Shown: piece by piece, positions 1 through 5,288 of the stretch
Position numbering within the stretch: the first letter of the stretch is position 1
Layout: the number at the start of each line of letters is the position of its first letter
Assembly: GCA_030832235.1 (NCBI GenBank)
Contig: JAURJO010000344.1
Location: forward strand, 1-7,088
Origin: Verrucomicrobiota bacterium
GTDB lineage: Bacteria; Verrucomicrobiota; Verrucomicrobiia; Opitutales; Opitutaceae
DNA length: 7,088 nucleotides
Reading direction: 5' to 3'
Notes under the pieces: model-generated
Told to the model about the DNA's origin: nothing
Database searches by the model: none
The model's input: the letters and a program-made list of their open reading frames with translations, nothing else
Program-made: the position numbers and the translations under genes

Positions 1-67
1 GGCCGTTCGCCGCGGATCATTCCGAAACCACGACGGGCTGAGGCTGTTCCGAAAAGCTCCGCGTTTT

Positions 68-99
68 AACCGCGGATTTCGCTGATGGCGCGGATGAGG
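68..99. repeat. Degenerate CGCGGAT repeat pair
   Basis: The heptamer CGCGGAT occurs at 71-77 and again at 89-95, the first inside AACCGCGGAT (68-77). Related CACGGAT copies lie at 192-198 and 202-208, the first of them inside AACCACGGAT (189-198). I recall similar short 'accacggat' modules as common intergenic filler in Verrucomicrobiota and Planctomycetota genomes, so a dispersed repeat is likelier than an operator. The copies are short, so chance cannot be excluded. Confidence 0.35.
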
Positions 100-188
100 A
101 ACTGCCGCAGGCCTCTTCGATCTTACCGGCCTTCTGTTCAAAACGCGATCAGGTCGTTACGGGCTCCCGACTCGCTTCGCGGGTGAGC

Positions 189-208
189 AACCACGGATGC
201 ACACGGAT
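189..208. repeat. CACGGAT tandem pair, second cluster
   Basis: Two CACGGAT heptamers, 10 bp apart, start at 192 and 202. The 10-mer AACCACGGAT (189-198) differs by one base from AACCGCGGAT at 68-77. The cluster ends 9 bp before the left arm of the long inverted repeat, so both belong to one block of intergenic repeat modules. Confidence 0.35.
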
Positions 209-217
209 CGGGAGGCC

Positions 218-320
218 ACCACGAAACACACCAAAGACACGAAGGGGATCGACGTGCCGCGGCATAATTTCACTTCGTCCCGCCGCGTCCGCCTTTCGTG
301 GCTTTGGTGTGTTTCGTGGT
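218..320. repeat. Long inverted repeat (29-bp arms)
   Basis: The left arm, 218-246, is complementary to the right arm, 292-320. The outer 19 positions (218-236 with 302-320) match perfectly. One A/G mismatch follows (237/301), then nine more pairs including one G-U. The loop is 45 nt. RNA read through here could form a long hairpin. No T-run follows on either side, so it does not look like an intrinsic terminator. The right arm is also the second module of the composite repeat, so the palindrome may just be two copies of one repeat in opposite orientation. Confidence 0.8.
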
Positions 321-372
321 AGCCCGGCCTTCCGTCCCGTCCGTTGGTCGATTGGTCCCTTGGTCCTTTTCC
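291..372 (-). repeat. Composite dispersed repeat, copy A
   Basis: On the minus strand this copy reads as a 21-nt module (372-352) containing CCAAGGGACCAA, a 31-nt spacer, and a 30-nt module (320-291) beginning ACCACGAAACACACC. The same two modules recur in the same order on the plus strand at 3713-3814: 20 of 21 positions match in the first module and 26 of 30 in the second. It starts about 30 bp past the stop codon of the gamma-glutamylcyclotransferase-like gene, in that gene's orientation. The family is non-coding and of unknown function. Confidence 0.75.
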
Positions 373-403
373 CATGTTGGGTGGTGACCTCCTATTCGCG
401 GTC

Positions 404-814
404 TCAGTCGTCTCCCATGTCTCGCTGGTCTTCCGGATCCGTTCCGCGGGAAACCTCACGCCAAACGGTTCCCACCACGGGGAAATTCTCGATCGGGCCG
501 ACGGGCCAGTAGGCCTCGATCGCTTGGTCGGCGAAGGGAGGTTGGAGGGCGATGGGCTCTCGGCGGTACAGGCCTTCGGCCACCCCCTCAAACGCGTCGA
601 GGTGAGTGAGGGCTTTGGGGTCCACTGACCAAACTTCGCCCTCCACGTTGCCGGGCTCTCCCGCGGCGGTGACCAAGCCCGGGTAACCGCCCATGTCGTG
701 GAGGCGGTGGCCGGGCAAAGTGCGGGCCTCGCCGACGAAGCGCTGGCCGGCGAGGTGCGCGTGGTTGCAGCAGCCGCGCTTCAGGGTGCCGTAGACAAAT
801 AGGAACGTGCTCAC
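404..814 (-). CDS. Gamma-glutamylcyclotransferase-like (AIG2/YtfP) protein
   Basis: This 136-residue protein belongs to the gamma-glutamylcyclotransferase-like (AIG2/YtfP) fold. Its N-terminus carries the family's V-YGTLKRG glycine-rich loop (residues 7-14), which binds the substrate carboxylate. LDAFEG at 72-77 supplies the likely catalytic Glu76. Characterised family members release 5-oxoproline from gamma-glutamyl amino acids or gamma-glutamylamines; the actual substrate here is unknown. No signal peptide is seen, so it should be cytoplasmic. The start is GTG at 814-812, and the stop of the phosphatase gene overlaps it by 4 bp (GTGA), which suggests translational coupling as the last gene of a three-gene operon. 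The last dozen or so residues are polar (EDQRDMGDD) and run into repeat-like DNA, so the native C-terminus may once have been shorter. Confidence 0.85.
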   Translation of the reverse strand: MSTFLFVYGTLKRGCCNHAHLAGQRFVGEARTLPGHRLHDMGGYPGLVTAAGEPGNVEGEVWSVDPKALTHLDAFEGVAEGLYRREPIALQPPFADQAIEAYWPVGPIENFPVVGTVWREVSRGTDPEDQRDMGDD

Positions 815-1689
815 GCCGGCATTGCGGGCGAAGCGATGTCGATCACGACCGCGGTCGTGTTGTCTCGGCCGGAGGCATCGACGGACTCATTCACGAGTAC
901 CTGCGCGTGATTGGCGTCGGCATCCCCGGTCCGGGTTTCGCGCAGCAATTCCTCGATCCGCCGGTCCCAGAGTCCGTCGACGAGGCCATCAGAGCAGATC
1001 AGAAAGCGGTCGCCCGGGCGGTGGCCGATGGCGCCGATGTGGGGCTCCAGGATCTGGTGGCCGGCACCGAGCGCCTGCTGGAGCGCGTTGCGACGCGGGT
1101 GAGTGCGCGCCTCGCGTTCGTTGATGCGGCCGGTGCGGCGCAGCCAGCCGACATGGCTGTGGTCGTGCGTGACCTGGGTCATCGCTCCTTCCTGCGGCAG
1201 GTAATAAATGCGGCTGTCACCGAGATGGGCGAAATAAAGCCACTCTGGAGTGACCCAAGCGAGACTGAGGGTCGCGCCCATGCCGGCGCATTCCTCGTAG
1301 GAGCGTCCTAGGCGAGAAAGGTCATCGTGGATCTCGGTTATCAATTCACCGAGCACGTCGGCGAAGCCCATCCCCATGCCGGCGGCGGAGAGTCTGAACG
1401 CGCGCGGGAAAAGCCGCGTTACCCGGTCTACCGTGATCCGGCTGGCGAATTCACCGGACTTGGCGCCGCCCATGCCGTCGCTCACGGCAAAGACAAAATC
1501 GCTCGCGCCGAGGGACGCGCGGCCGGTCTTGCCGAGGTAGCGCACTTCGTGGCCGTCCACGGCGAGGGCGAGAAAAACATCCTCGTTGTTGGTGCGCACG
1601 CGCCCGACGTGGGTGAGCCCGGACCAGCGGACATCCGGCGAGGCGGAGCGCTCCGCGGGTTGGCCGGTTGAGGGAGACGGGGTGCTCAT
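811..1689 (-). CDS. PP2C-family serine/threonine protein phosphatase
   Basis: The 292-residue product is a bacterial PP2C (PPM) metal-dependent phosphatase of the Stp1/PrpC type, which removes phosphate from Ser/Thr residues. Motifs appear in the expected order: RTNNED at 32-37 with a metal-binding acidic residue, DGMGG at 71-75, a GATLSLAW core strand (138-145), GDSR at 157-160, SDGLVDG at 233-239 and GRDNTTAVV at 274-282. All the expected Asp ligands are present, so it should be active. There is no signal peptide, membrane segment or added sensor domain, and the length is slightly above the usual 240-260. It starts at ATG 1689-1687 with no Shine-Dalgarno sequence. The kinase-like gene ends 3 bp upstream and the gamma-glutamylcyclotransferase-like gene overlaps the 3' end, so the three are probably cotranscribed. 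The kinase-like product is its natural candidate opponent. Confidence 0.95.
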   Translation of the reverse strand: MSTPSPSTGQPAERSASPDVRWSGLTHVGRVRTNNEDVFLALAVDGHEVRYLGKTGRASLGASDFVFAVSDGMGGAKSGEFASRITVDRVTRLFPRAFRLSAAGMGMGFADVLGELITEIHDDLSRLGRSYEECAGMGATLSLAWVTPEWLYFAHLGDSRIYYLPQEGAMTQVTHDHSHVGWLRRTGRINEREARTHPRRNALQQALGAGHQILEPHIGAIGHRPGDRFLICSDGLVDGLWDRRIEELLRETRTGDADANHAQVLVNESVDASGRDNTTAVVIDIASPAMPA

Positions 1690-1692
1690 GGC

Positions 1693-2100
1693 TCAGGGCG
1701 TGAGGGTTACCGGCCGTCCGGTGCCGTCGTCGAGGATCGTCGCGAACTCGAAGTCGATGATGCAGAACCTGCCATCCGCGACGCGGTAGGTGATGTTGCG
1801 CATCTCGCGGTCCTCATGGCGTACTCCATAGGTCTCGAGCTCGGCAAAGAGCTCCCGCTGGCGTTCGGGGGCCAGATGATCGACGCGCCGGCCGCAATTG
1901 CTCGTGACCATGTACAGTTGCTCCGGCTCCACGGAGATGAGGCGGGGCACGAAAGGGCATCCTCTTTCCTCCAGATACCTCAGCACCCGGACCTCATGAT
2001 CGAACCGCTCGCGGGCGCGCTGACCGCGGAACGTCTTGTGCACCCGGCCGTCGTAGCCGATGCGCACGGTGGCGCGTCCGGTGTTCTTGATTTGCTCCAT
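1693..2100 (-). CDS. Minimal protein-kinase-like (RIO/Bud32-like) protein
   Basis: This 135-residue protein looks like a stripped-down protein kinase fold. With the ATG at 2100, Lys22 (VHKTF) fits the ATP-binding beta-3 lysine and Glu36 the helix-C partner. A hinge-like segment lies near 60-70. HEDREMRN at 95-102 fits the catalytic loop HxDxxxxN (His95, Asp97, Asn102), and IIDFE at 114-118 replaces the usual DFG metal-binding motif. There is no recognisable glycine-rich loop, and the chain ends 17 residues after DFE, so the C-lobe helices are missing. Even Bud32 kinases are near 200 residues. Activity is therefore uncertain; it could be a small kinase, a phosphotransferase relative or a binding-only protein. 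An in-frame GTG at 2145 would add 15 basic residues; neither start has a Shine-Dalgarno sequence and I prefer the ATG. It is first in the operon, 3 bp before the phosphatase, and divergent to glutamine synthetase. Confidence 0.75.
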   Translation of the reverse strand: MEQIKNTGRATVRIGYDGRVHKTFRGQRARERFDHEVRVLRYLEERGCPFVPRLISVEPEQLYMVTSNCGRRVDHLAPERQRELFAELETYGVRHEDREMRNITYRVADGRFCIIDFEFATILDDGTGRPVTLTP

Positions 2101-2201
2101 GCGACGGGTGAAGGGTTTGCGTGACGCTCCGCGCTGGCAAGCCACGGAAGGTCCGGGTGCCGGGTGTCCGAAACGGGAGGCGACGGCGGAGGTGGAAATT
2201 C

Positions 2202-2214
2202 CCCGAACTTCGGG
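2202..2214. promoter_or_regulatory. CCCGAA-C-TTCGGG palindrome
   Basis: A perfect 6+1+6 palindrome lies 7 bp upstream of the candidate -24 element of the glutamine synthetase promoter. A second small palindrome, GGAA-A-TTCC (2194-2202), abuts it. Both sit in the only divergent region of the window, where a DNA-binding regulator could act on either gene set. The position is too close to the promoter for a typical NtrC enhancer, and I recognise no known operator, so the role is speculative. Confidence 0.3.
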
Positions 2215-2221
2215 TTGCTTC

Positions 2222-2237
2222 TGGCACGTTTGCTGCT
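2222..2237 (+). promoter_or_regulatory. Candidate sigma-54 (-24/-12) promoter for glutamine synthetase
   Basis: The sequence TGGCAC-GTTTG-CTGCT matches the sigma-54 consensus TGGCAC-N5-TTGCW at 10 of 11 defined positions. The key GG (2223-2224) and GC (2235-2236) are exactly 10 nt apart. Transcription would start near 2248, giving a leader of roughly 80 nt before the ATG at 2331. Glutamine synthetase genes are classic sigma-54/NtrC targets, which makes the match more credible. I found no convincing NtrC-type enhancer pair upstream, and I did not find a clear sigma-70 alternative. Confidence 0.6.
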
Positions 2238-2330
2238 CTCTCGTCGGTGGTTTCCTGTTCCGTGCTGTCCGGTTTCGCCGGGCGGTGCGGATCCGGTGCC
2301 AAAACCCTGTAACCTCATCCGCACACCCTT

Positions 2331-3362
2331 ATGCCGAAGTACAAACTGGAATACATCTGGCTCGATGGCTACACGCCGCTGGCCAACCTGCGCAGCAAGA
2401 CGCAGATCAAGGAATTCTCCGCGTTCCCCAAGCTCGCGGAATTGCCCGCCTGGGGCTTTGACGGCAGCTCGACACGTCAGGCGGAGGGCAAGAGCTCGGA
2501 CATCGTGCTCAAGCCTGTCGCGGTCTTCCCCGACTCCACCCGCAAGAATGGCGTACTCGTGATGTGCGAGACCTTCCTCCACACCGGCGCCGCTCATCCC
2601 TCCAACTCCCGTGCGACGATCCCTGACGATCCGGACACCTGGTTCGGTTTCGAACAGGAGTACTTCTTCTTCAAGGATGGCTCCCCCCTCGGTTTCCCGG
2701 CGGGCGGCTTCCCCGAGCCGCAGGGCCCGTACTACACCGGTGTCGGCTTCAAGAACGTTGGCTCCTTTGCTCGTGAGATTGTCGAGCAGCACATCGACAT
2801 CTGCCTCGACGCCGGCATCAACCTCGAGGGCATCAATGCCGAGGTCGCCAAGGGCCAGTGGGAGTTCCAGATCTTCGGCAAGGGCTCGAAGAGCGCCGCC
2901 GACCAGATGTGGGTCGCTCGCTACATCATGTCCCGCCTGTGCGAAAAGTACGGCATCGACGTGGAGTGGCGCTGTAAGCCGATCCGCGGGCCCTTCGACT
3001 CCCCGCTCGATTGGAACGGTTCCGGCATGCACGCCAACTTCTCCACGAAGCACATGCGAGAGGTGGGAGGTAAAGCCTACTTCGAGAAGCTCATGGCCGC
3101 CTTTGCCAAGCACATGGACGAGCACATTGCGGTCTACGGACCGGAGAACCACCTCCGTCTCACCGGCCTGCACGAGACGCAGTCGATCGACAAGTTCAGC
3201 TACGGCGTCGCCGACCGCGGCGCGTCGATCCGCGTGCCGCACAGCTTCGTCAACAACGGCTACAAGGGCTACCTTGAGGATCGTCGTCCGAACTCCGCCG
3301 CCGACCCGTATCTCGTGGCCGGCCGGATCCTCAAGACGATCCAGACGGTGCCGCTGACCTGA
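2331..3362 (+). CDS. glnII: Glutamine synthetase, type II (GSII)
   Basis: The 343-residue product is a type II (eukaryotic-like) glutamine synthetase, making glutamine from glutamate, ammonia and ATP in the cytoplasm. The length fits GSII (about 330-370) and not GSI (about 450-470). The N-terminal beta-grasp domain has WGFDGSST (41-48). Catalytic-domain motifs follow in order: WFGFEQEY (104-111) with metal-ligand glutamates, NAEVAKGQWEFQ (169-180), NGSGMHANFSTK (229-240), NHLRLTGLHET (273-283), RGASIRVP (296-303) and EDRRPNSAADPY (316-327). GSII lacks the GSI adenylylation tyrosine, so control must be transcriptional or by other means, in line with the candidate sigma-54 promoter. It starts at ATG 2331 with no Shine-Dalgarno sequence and ends at TGA 3362, 42 bp before a strong terminator, so it is probably monocistronic. 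All key residues look intact. Confidence 0.97.
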   Translation: MPKYKLEYIWLDGYTPLANLRSKTQIKEFSAFPKLAELPAWGFDGSSTRQAEGKSSDIVLKPVAVFPDSTRKNGVLVMCETFLHTGAAHPSNSRATIPDDPDTWFGFEQEYFFFKDGSPLGFPAGGFPEPQGPYYTGVGFKNVGSFAREIVEQHIDICLDAGINLEGINAEVAKGQWEFQIFGKGSKSAADQMWVARYIMSRLCEKYGIDVEWRCKPIRGPFDSPLDWNGSGMHANFSTKHMREVGGKAYFEKLMAAFAKHMDEHIAVYGPENHLRLTGLHETQSIDKFSYGVADRGASIRVPHSFVNNGYKGYLEDRRPNSAADPYLVAGRILKTIQTVPLT

Positions 3363-3404
3363 GCAGGACTCAGCACCGCGTCGAGGCCGCGGGGCCCGCG
3401 CAGC

Positions 3405-3437
3405 AAAGGACCGGGAAAATTCCCCGGTCCTTTTTTT
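3405..3437 (+). terminator. Intrinsic terminator of glutamine synthetase gene
   Basis: An 11-bp perfect stem (AAAGGACCGGG 3405-3415 with CCCGGTCCTTT 3423-3433) closes a 7-nt loop and continues into a run of seven T (3431-3437). It begins 42 bp after the glutamine synthetase stop codon. This is a textbook rho-independent terminator and marks the end of that transcript. Confidence 0.93.
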
Positions 3438-3576
3438 GGGGCCAAATCGGCCGGCGCGCTGTGCCGCGCATCACGCCGCGGATTTTTCGTCCGACCAGAT
3501 TACAGCAGGGGCCAGGCGCTGTTGCGCCGGTTGGATACACAGGGCGCGACAACCCGGGCTGCCTTCGACCGCGGGC

Positions 3577-3605
3577 TTGACGCTCCCCGCGGGCGGGCGC
3601 TTCAT
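3577..3605 (+). promoter_or_regulatory. Candidate sigma-70 promoter for tRNA-Arg
   Basis: TTGACG (3577-3582) fits a -35 box. After exactly 17 bp comes CTTCAT (3600-3605), a weak -10 matching the consensus at 3 of 6 positions. The predicted start near 3612 lies about 8 nt before the mature tRNA. The stretch between is G+C-rich, as in stringently controlled stable-RNA promoters. A 7-bp inverted repeat (CCGCGGG 3570-3576, CCCGCGG 3585-3591) flanks the -35. The poor -10 keeps this tentative. Confidence 0.45.
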
Positions 3606-3619
3606 GCGGGCCGGCCGTC

Positions 3620-3694
3620 GCGAATGTAGCACAATGGATAGTGTAGTGGCCTCCGAAGCCATTGATCCGGGTTCGACTCCCGGCATTCGCACCA
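3620..3694 (+). tRNA. trnR: tRNA-Arg (anticodon CCG)
   Basis: The cloverleaf closes fully by hand. The acceptor stem is GCGAATG (3620-3626) with CATTCGC (3684-3690). The D stem is GCAC/GTGT around AATGGATA. The anticodon stem GTGGC/GCCAT closes loop CTCCGAA with anticodon CCG at 3653-3655. The variable loop is 4 nt, and T stem CCGGG/CCCGG closes loop TTCGACT (3672-3678). The discriminator is A3691 and CCA is encoded (3692-3694). CCG reads the arginine codon CGG. Only two G-U pairs occur and no mispairs, so it should be functional. It lies between the glutamine synthetase terminator and the composite repeat. Confidence 0.96.
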
Positions 3695-3712
3695 CCTCCC
3701 GGTCGGTCACCC

Positions 3713-3814
3713 GGAAAAGGTCCAAGGGACCAAGGGCCAAGCGACGGAAGACCGGCAGGACGCGGAGTGCGGGTAGGCGGGGCCACCACAAAACGCACCG
3801 AGGCCACGAAAGGC
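3713..3814 (+). repeat. Composite dispersed repeat, copy B
   Basis: This is the second copy of the two-module repeat. Module 1 (3713-3733) holds CCAAGGGACCAA and matches copy A at 20 of 21 positions. Module 2 (3785-3814) begins ACCACAAAACGCACC and matches copy A at 26 of 30. The spacer is 51 nt, against 31 in copy A, so the modules are conserved while the linker is not. It starts 18 bp after the tRNA CCA and ends 40 bp from the sulfatase stop codon, filling a gap between convergent units. Confidence 0.75.
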
Positions 3815-3854
3815 AGAGGCTTTCACTCGCCACGCCCAGCGCGGACTTCGCGCG

Positions 3855-5288
3855 TCACTTTTTCGCGTTCTTGCCCTGGCCTTCTTCGCGCGGGGCCCAC
3901 TCGGCTGACTCCAGACGAGCGGTTTTCAGGTAGGCGTCGATGCGCGCGGCGATCTCGGGGTGGCGTGCGGCGACGTTCTTCTTCTCCTCGATGTCGTTCT
4001 GCAGATCATAGAGCGCGACGGCGGCGGAAAGGGAGCGTTCGCGGATGCCTTTCCAGCGCCCCTGGTAGAGTGCGGCCTGGCTGAAACCGCGTTCGTGGAA
4101 CTCCCAGTAGAGAAACTCGTGTCCGGGTTGCTTGGCCGCGCCGCGCAGGGTCGGCGCGAAGCTCACGGAATCCAGACCGGCGGGCGCCGCGGTGCCGGCC
4201 AGTTCGGCGGCGGTGGCGAACCAGTCGCCGAAGTACGCGACGTGCCGACTCTCCGTCCCGGGCTTCACGGTGCCCGGCCACCAGGCGATCGCGGGCACGC
4301 GGATGCCGCCGTCCGTGAGACTGCGCTTGATGCCGTTCAGCGGGCCGCCGGGTTGGAAGCGCGACAGGTCATGGTTGCTCTCGTTGTGCGGGCCGTTGTC
4401 GCTCGTGAAGATCACCAGGGTGTTCTCGGCGAGACCGAGCTGACGGAGCTGGGCGAGCATGCGGCCCACGTAGCTGTCCATCCGCGTGATCATCGCGGCC
4501 TGACCTTTGTCCGGCTCGGGCCAGTCCTTACCGGCGTAGGGTCCGAAGTCGGGCACGTGCGCGCCGTTCTTGAGCTCGCGGGTGCGCTCGTTGTTCGCGT
4601 GCGGGATCACCATGCTCCAGTAGAGGAAAAACGGCCGTTGCTGGTGGTTCGCGACGAACTTGAGGGCCTCGTCGGCGAAGAGGTCATCGGCGAACACCAC
4701 GGCCTCCGTCGCGTAGCCGGCGCCGGGAACCGGGCCGACCGGCGTGACCTTGTTGGGCAGCGTGATCCGCTCCTCGTTGCGCCAGAGAAACGCGGGGAAG
4801 TGGTTGTGGGCGTGCGTCTGGTTGAGGTAGCCGAAGAAGTAGCCGAACCCGTGACGGCGCGGCAGACCGCCTTCGGCGGCGCCGATATCACCGAGTCCCC
4901 ATTTTCCGATCAGCGCGGTGGCGTAGCCGGCGGACTGCAACGCGCCGGCGACCGTTGCGTCGCCCTCGCGGAGGGCCTGCGCCGCCGGGTTGGTGGTGCC
5001 CGCGTTGCCGCGCACGCGCGTGCGGCCGTGGTGGCGGCCGGTCATGAGCACGCTCCGCGACGGGGCGCAGACGGTCGCTCCGGCGTAGAATTGCGTGAAC
5101 TTGAGGCCCTCGCTCGCCATCCGGTCGAGGTGTGGCGTAGCGGTGACCTTCTGGCCGTAGCAGCCGAGGTCCCCGTAGCCGAGATCGTCGGCCATGATCC
5201 AGATCAGGTTCGGCTGGCGCGCCGGTGCCGCGGGCGCGGCAAGCGGTGTCAGCAGAGCGAGGACAACGAGCAGGAGTCGGGGGTTCAT
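3855..5288 (-). CDS. Secreted type I sulfatase (S1 family, FGly-Cys)
   Basis: The 477-residue product is a sulfatase of the alkaline-phosphatase-like superfamily that hydrolyses sulfate esters. A signal peptide spans about residues 1-23 (hydrophobic core LLLVVLALL, Ala-rich cleavage region), so it acts outside the cytoplasm. Next come the metal-binding ADDLGYGD (33-40) and the signature CAPSR (74-78), where Cys74 would become formylglycine. Then follow IGKWGLG (127-133), IPHANNE (228-234), FTSDNGPH (294-301) with metal ligands Asp297 and Asn298, and Lys321 in the GIKRSL segment. The GKW-H-L histidine of many sulfatases is Gly131 here; I recall this as usual in the arylsulfatase subgroup that also has the VRGN motif (92-95). 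The substrate cannot be read from the sequence. It ends in a Lys-rich tail. The ATG at 5288 lies 11 bp after the upstream sulfatase, so the two are cotranscribed. There is no Shine-Dalgarno sequence; the maturase is not in the window. Confidence 0.95.
   Translation of the reverse strand: MNPRLLLVVLALLTPLAAPAAPARQPNLIWIMADDLGYGDLGCYGQKVTATPHLDRMASEGLKFTQFYAGATVCAPSRSVLMTGRHHGRTRVRGNAGTTNPAAQALREGDATVAGALQSAGYATALIGKWGLGDIGAAEGGLPRRHGFGYFFGYLNQTHAHNHFPAFLWRNEERITLPNKVTPVGPVPGAGYATEAVVFADDLFADEALKFVANHQQRPFFLYWSMVIPHANNERTRELKNGAHVPDFGPYAGKDWPEPDKGQAAMITRMDSYVGRMLAQLRQLGLAENTLVIFTSDNGPHNESNHDLSRFQPGGPLNGIKRSLTDGGIRVPAIAWWPGTVKPGTESRHVAYFGDWFATAAELAGTAAPAGLDSVSFAPTLRGAAKQPGHEFLYWEFHERGFSQAALYQGRWKGIRERSLSAAVALYDLQNDIEEKKNVAARHPEIAARIDAYLKTARLESAEWAPREEGQGKNAKK

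Larger units (their letters stand above)
1..403. other. Repeat-rich non-coding region
   Basis: I see no convincing gene in this 403-bp stretch. It holds degenerate CRCGGAT motifs in the first half, a long inverted repeat (218-246 with 292-320), and a minus-strand copy of a two-module repeat (291-372) that recurs near 3713-3814. One minus-strand reading frame (157-375) begins with ATG and has an AGGAGGT ribosome-binding-like sequence about 10 nt before it. Its translation is only the repeat read through, so I do not call it a gene. Position 1 is the window edge, so whatever lies further left is unknown. Confidence 0.7.

Noticed and set aside
160..187. Small hairpin around CGACTCGCTTCGCGGG as a terminator
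   Set aside because: The stem is short and bulged, with no T-run on either strand.
907..1311. Plus-strand open frame antisense to the PP2C phosphatase
   Set aside because: All PP2C motifs are on the minus strand and the plus frame shows no domain.
2060..2080. GCAC/GGTG sequences as an NtrC enhancer for the sigma-54 promoter
   Set aside because: Half-site spacing and symmetry do not match the TGCACC-N5-GGTGCA pattern, and the sequence lies within the kinase-like coding region.
1980..3242. A 420-codon minus-strand open frame antisense to glutamine synthetase
   Set aside because: Glutamine synthetase on the plus strand has every family motif. The antisense frame is what high-GC codon bias produces, has no recognisable domain, and would overlap the kinase-like gene's start.
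3839..3863. Possible terminator hairpin GCGCG/CGCGC followed by TTTTT at the sulfatase 3' end
   Set aside because: The stem is only 5 bp, the T-run is on the plus strand and starts after a 5-nt gap, and it lies inside the sulfatase stop region. On the minus strand no T-run follows.
3662..4084. Plus-strand open frame starting inside the tRNA and running through the repeat
   Set aside because: It starts within a structured tRNA, translates the dispersed repeat, and runs into the antisense of a sulfatase.
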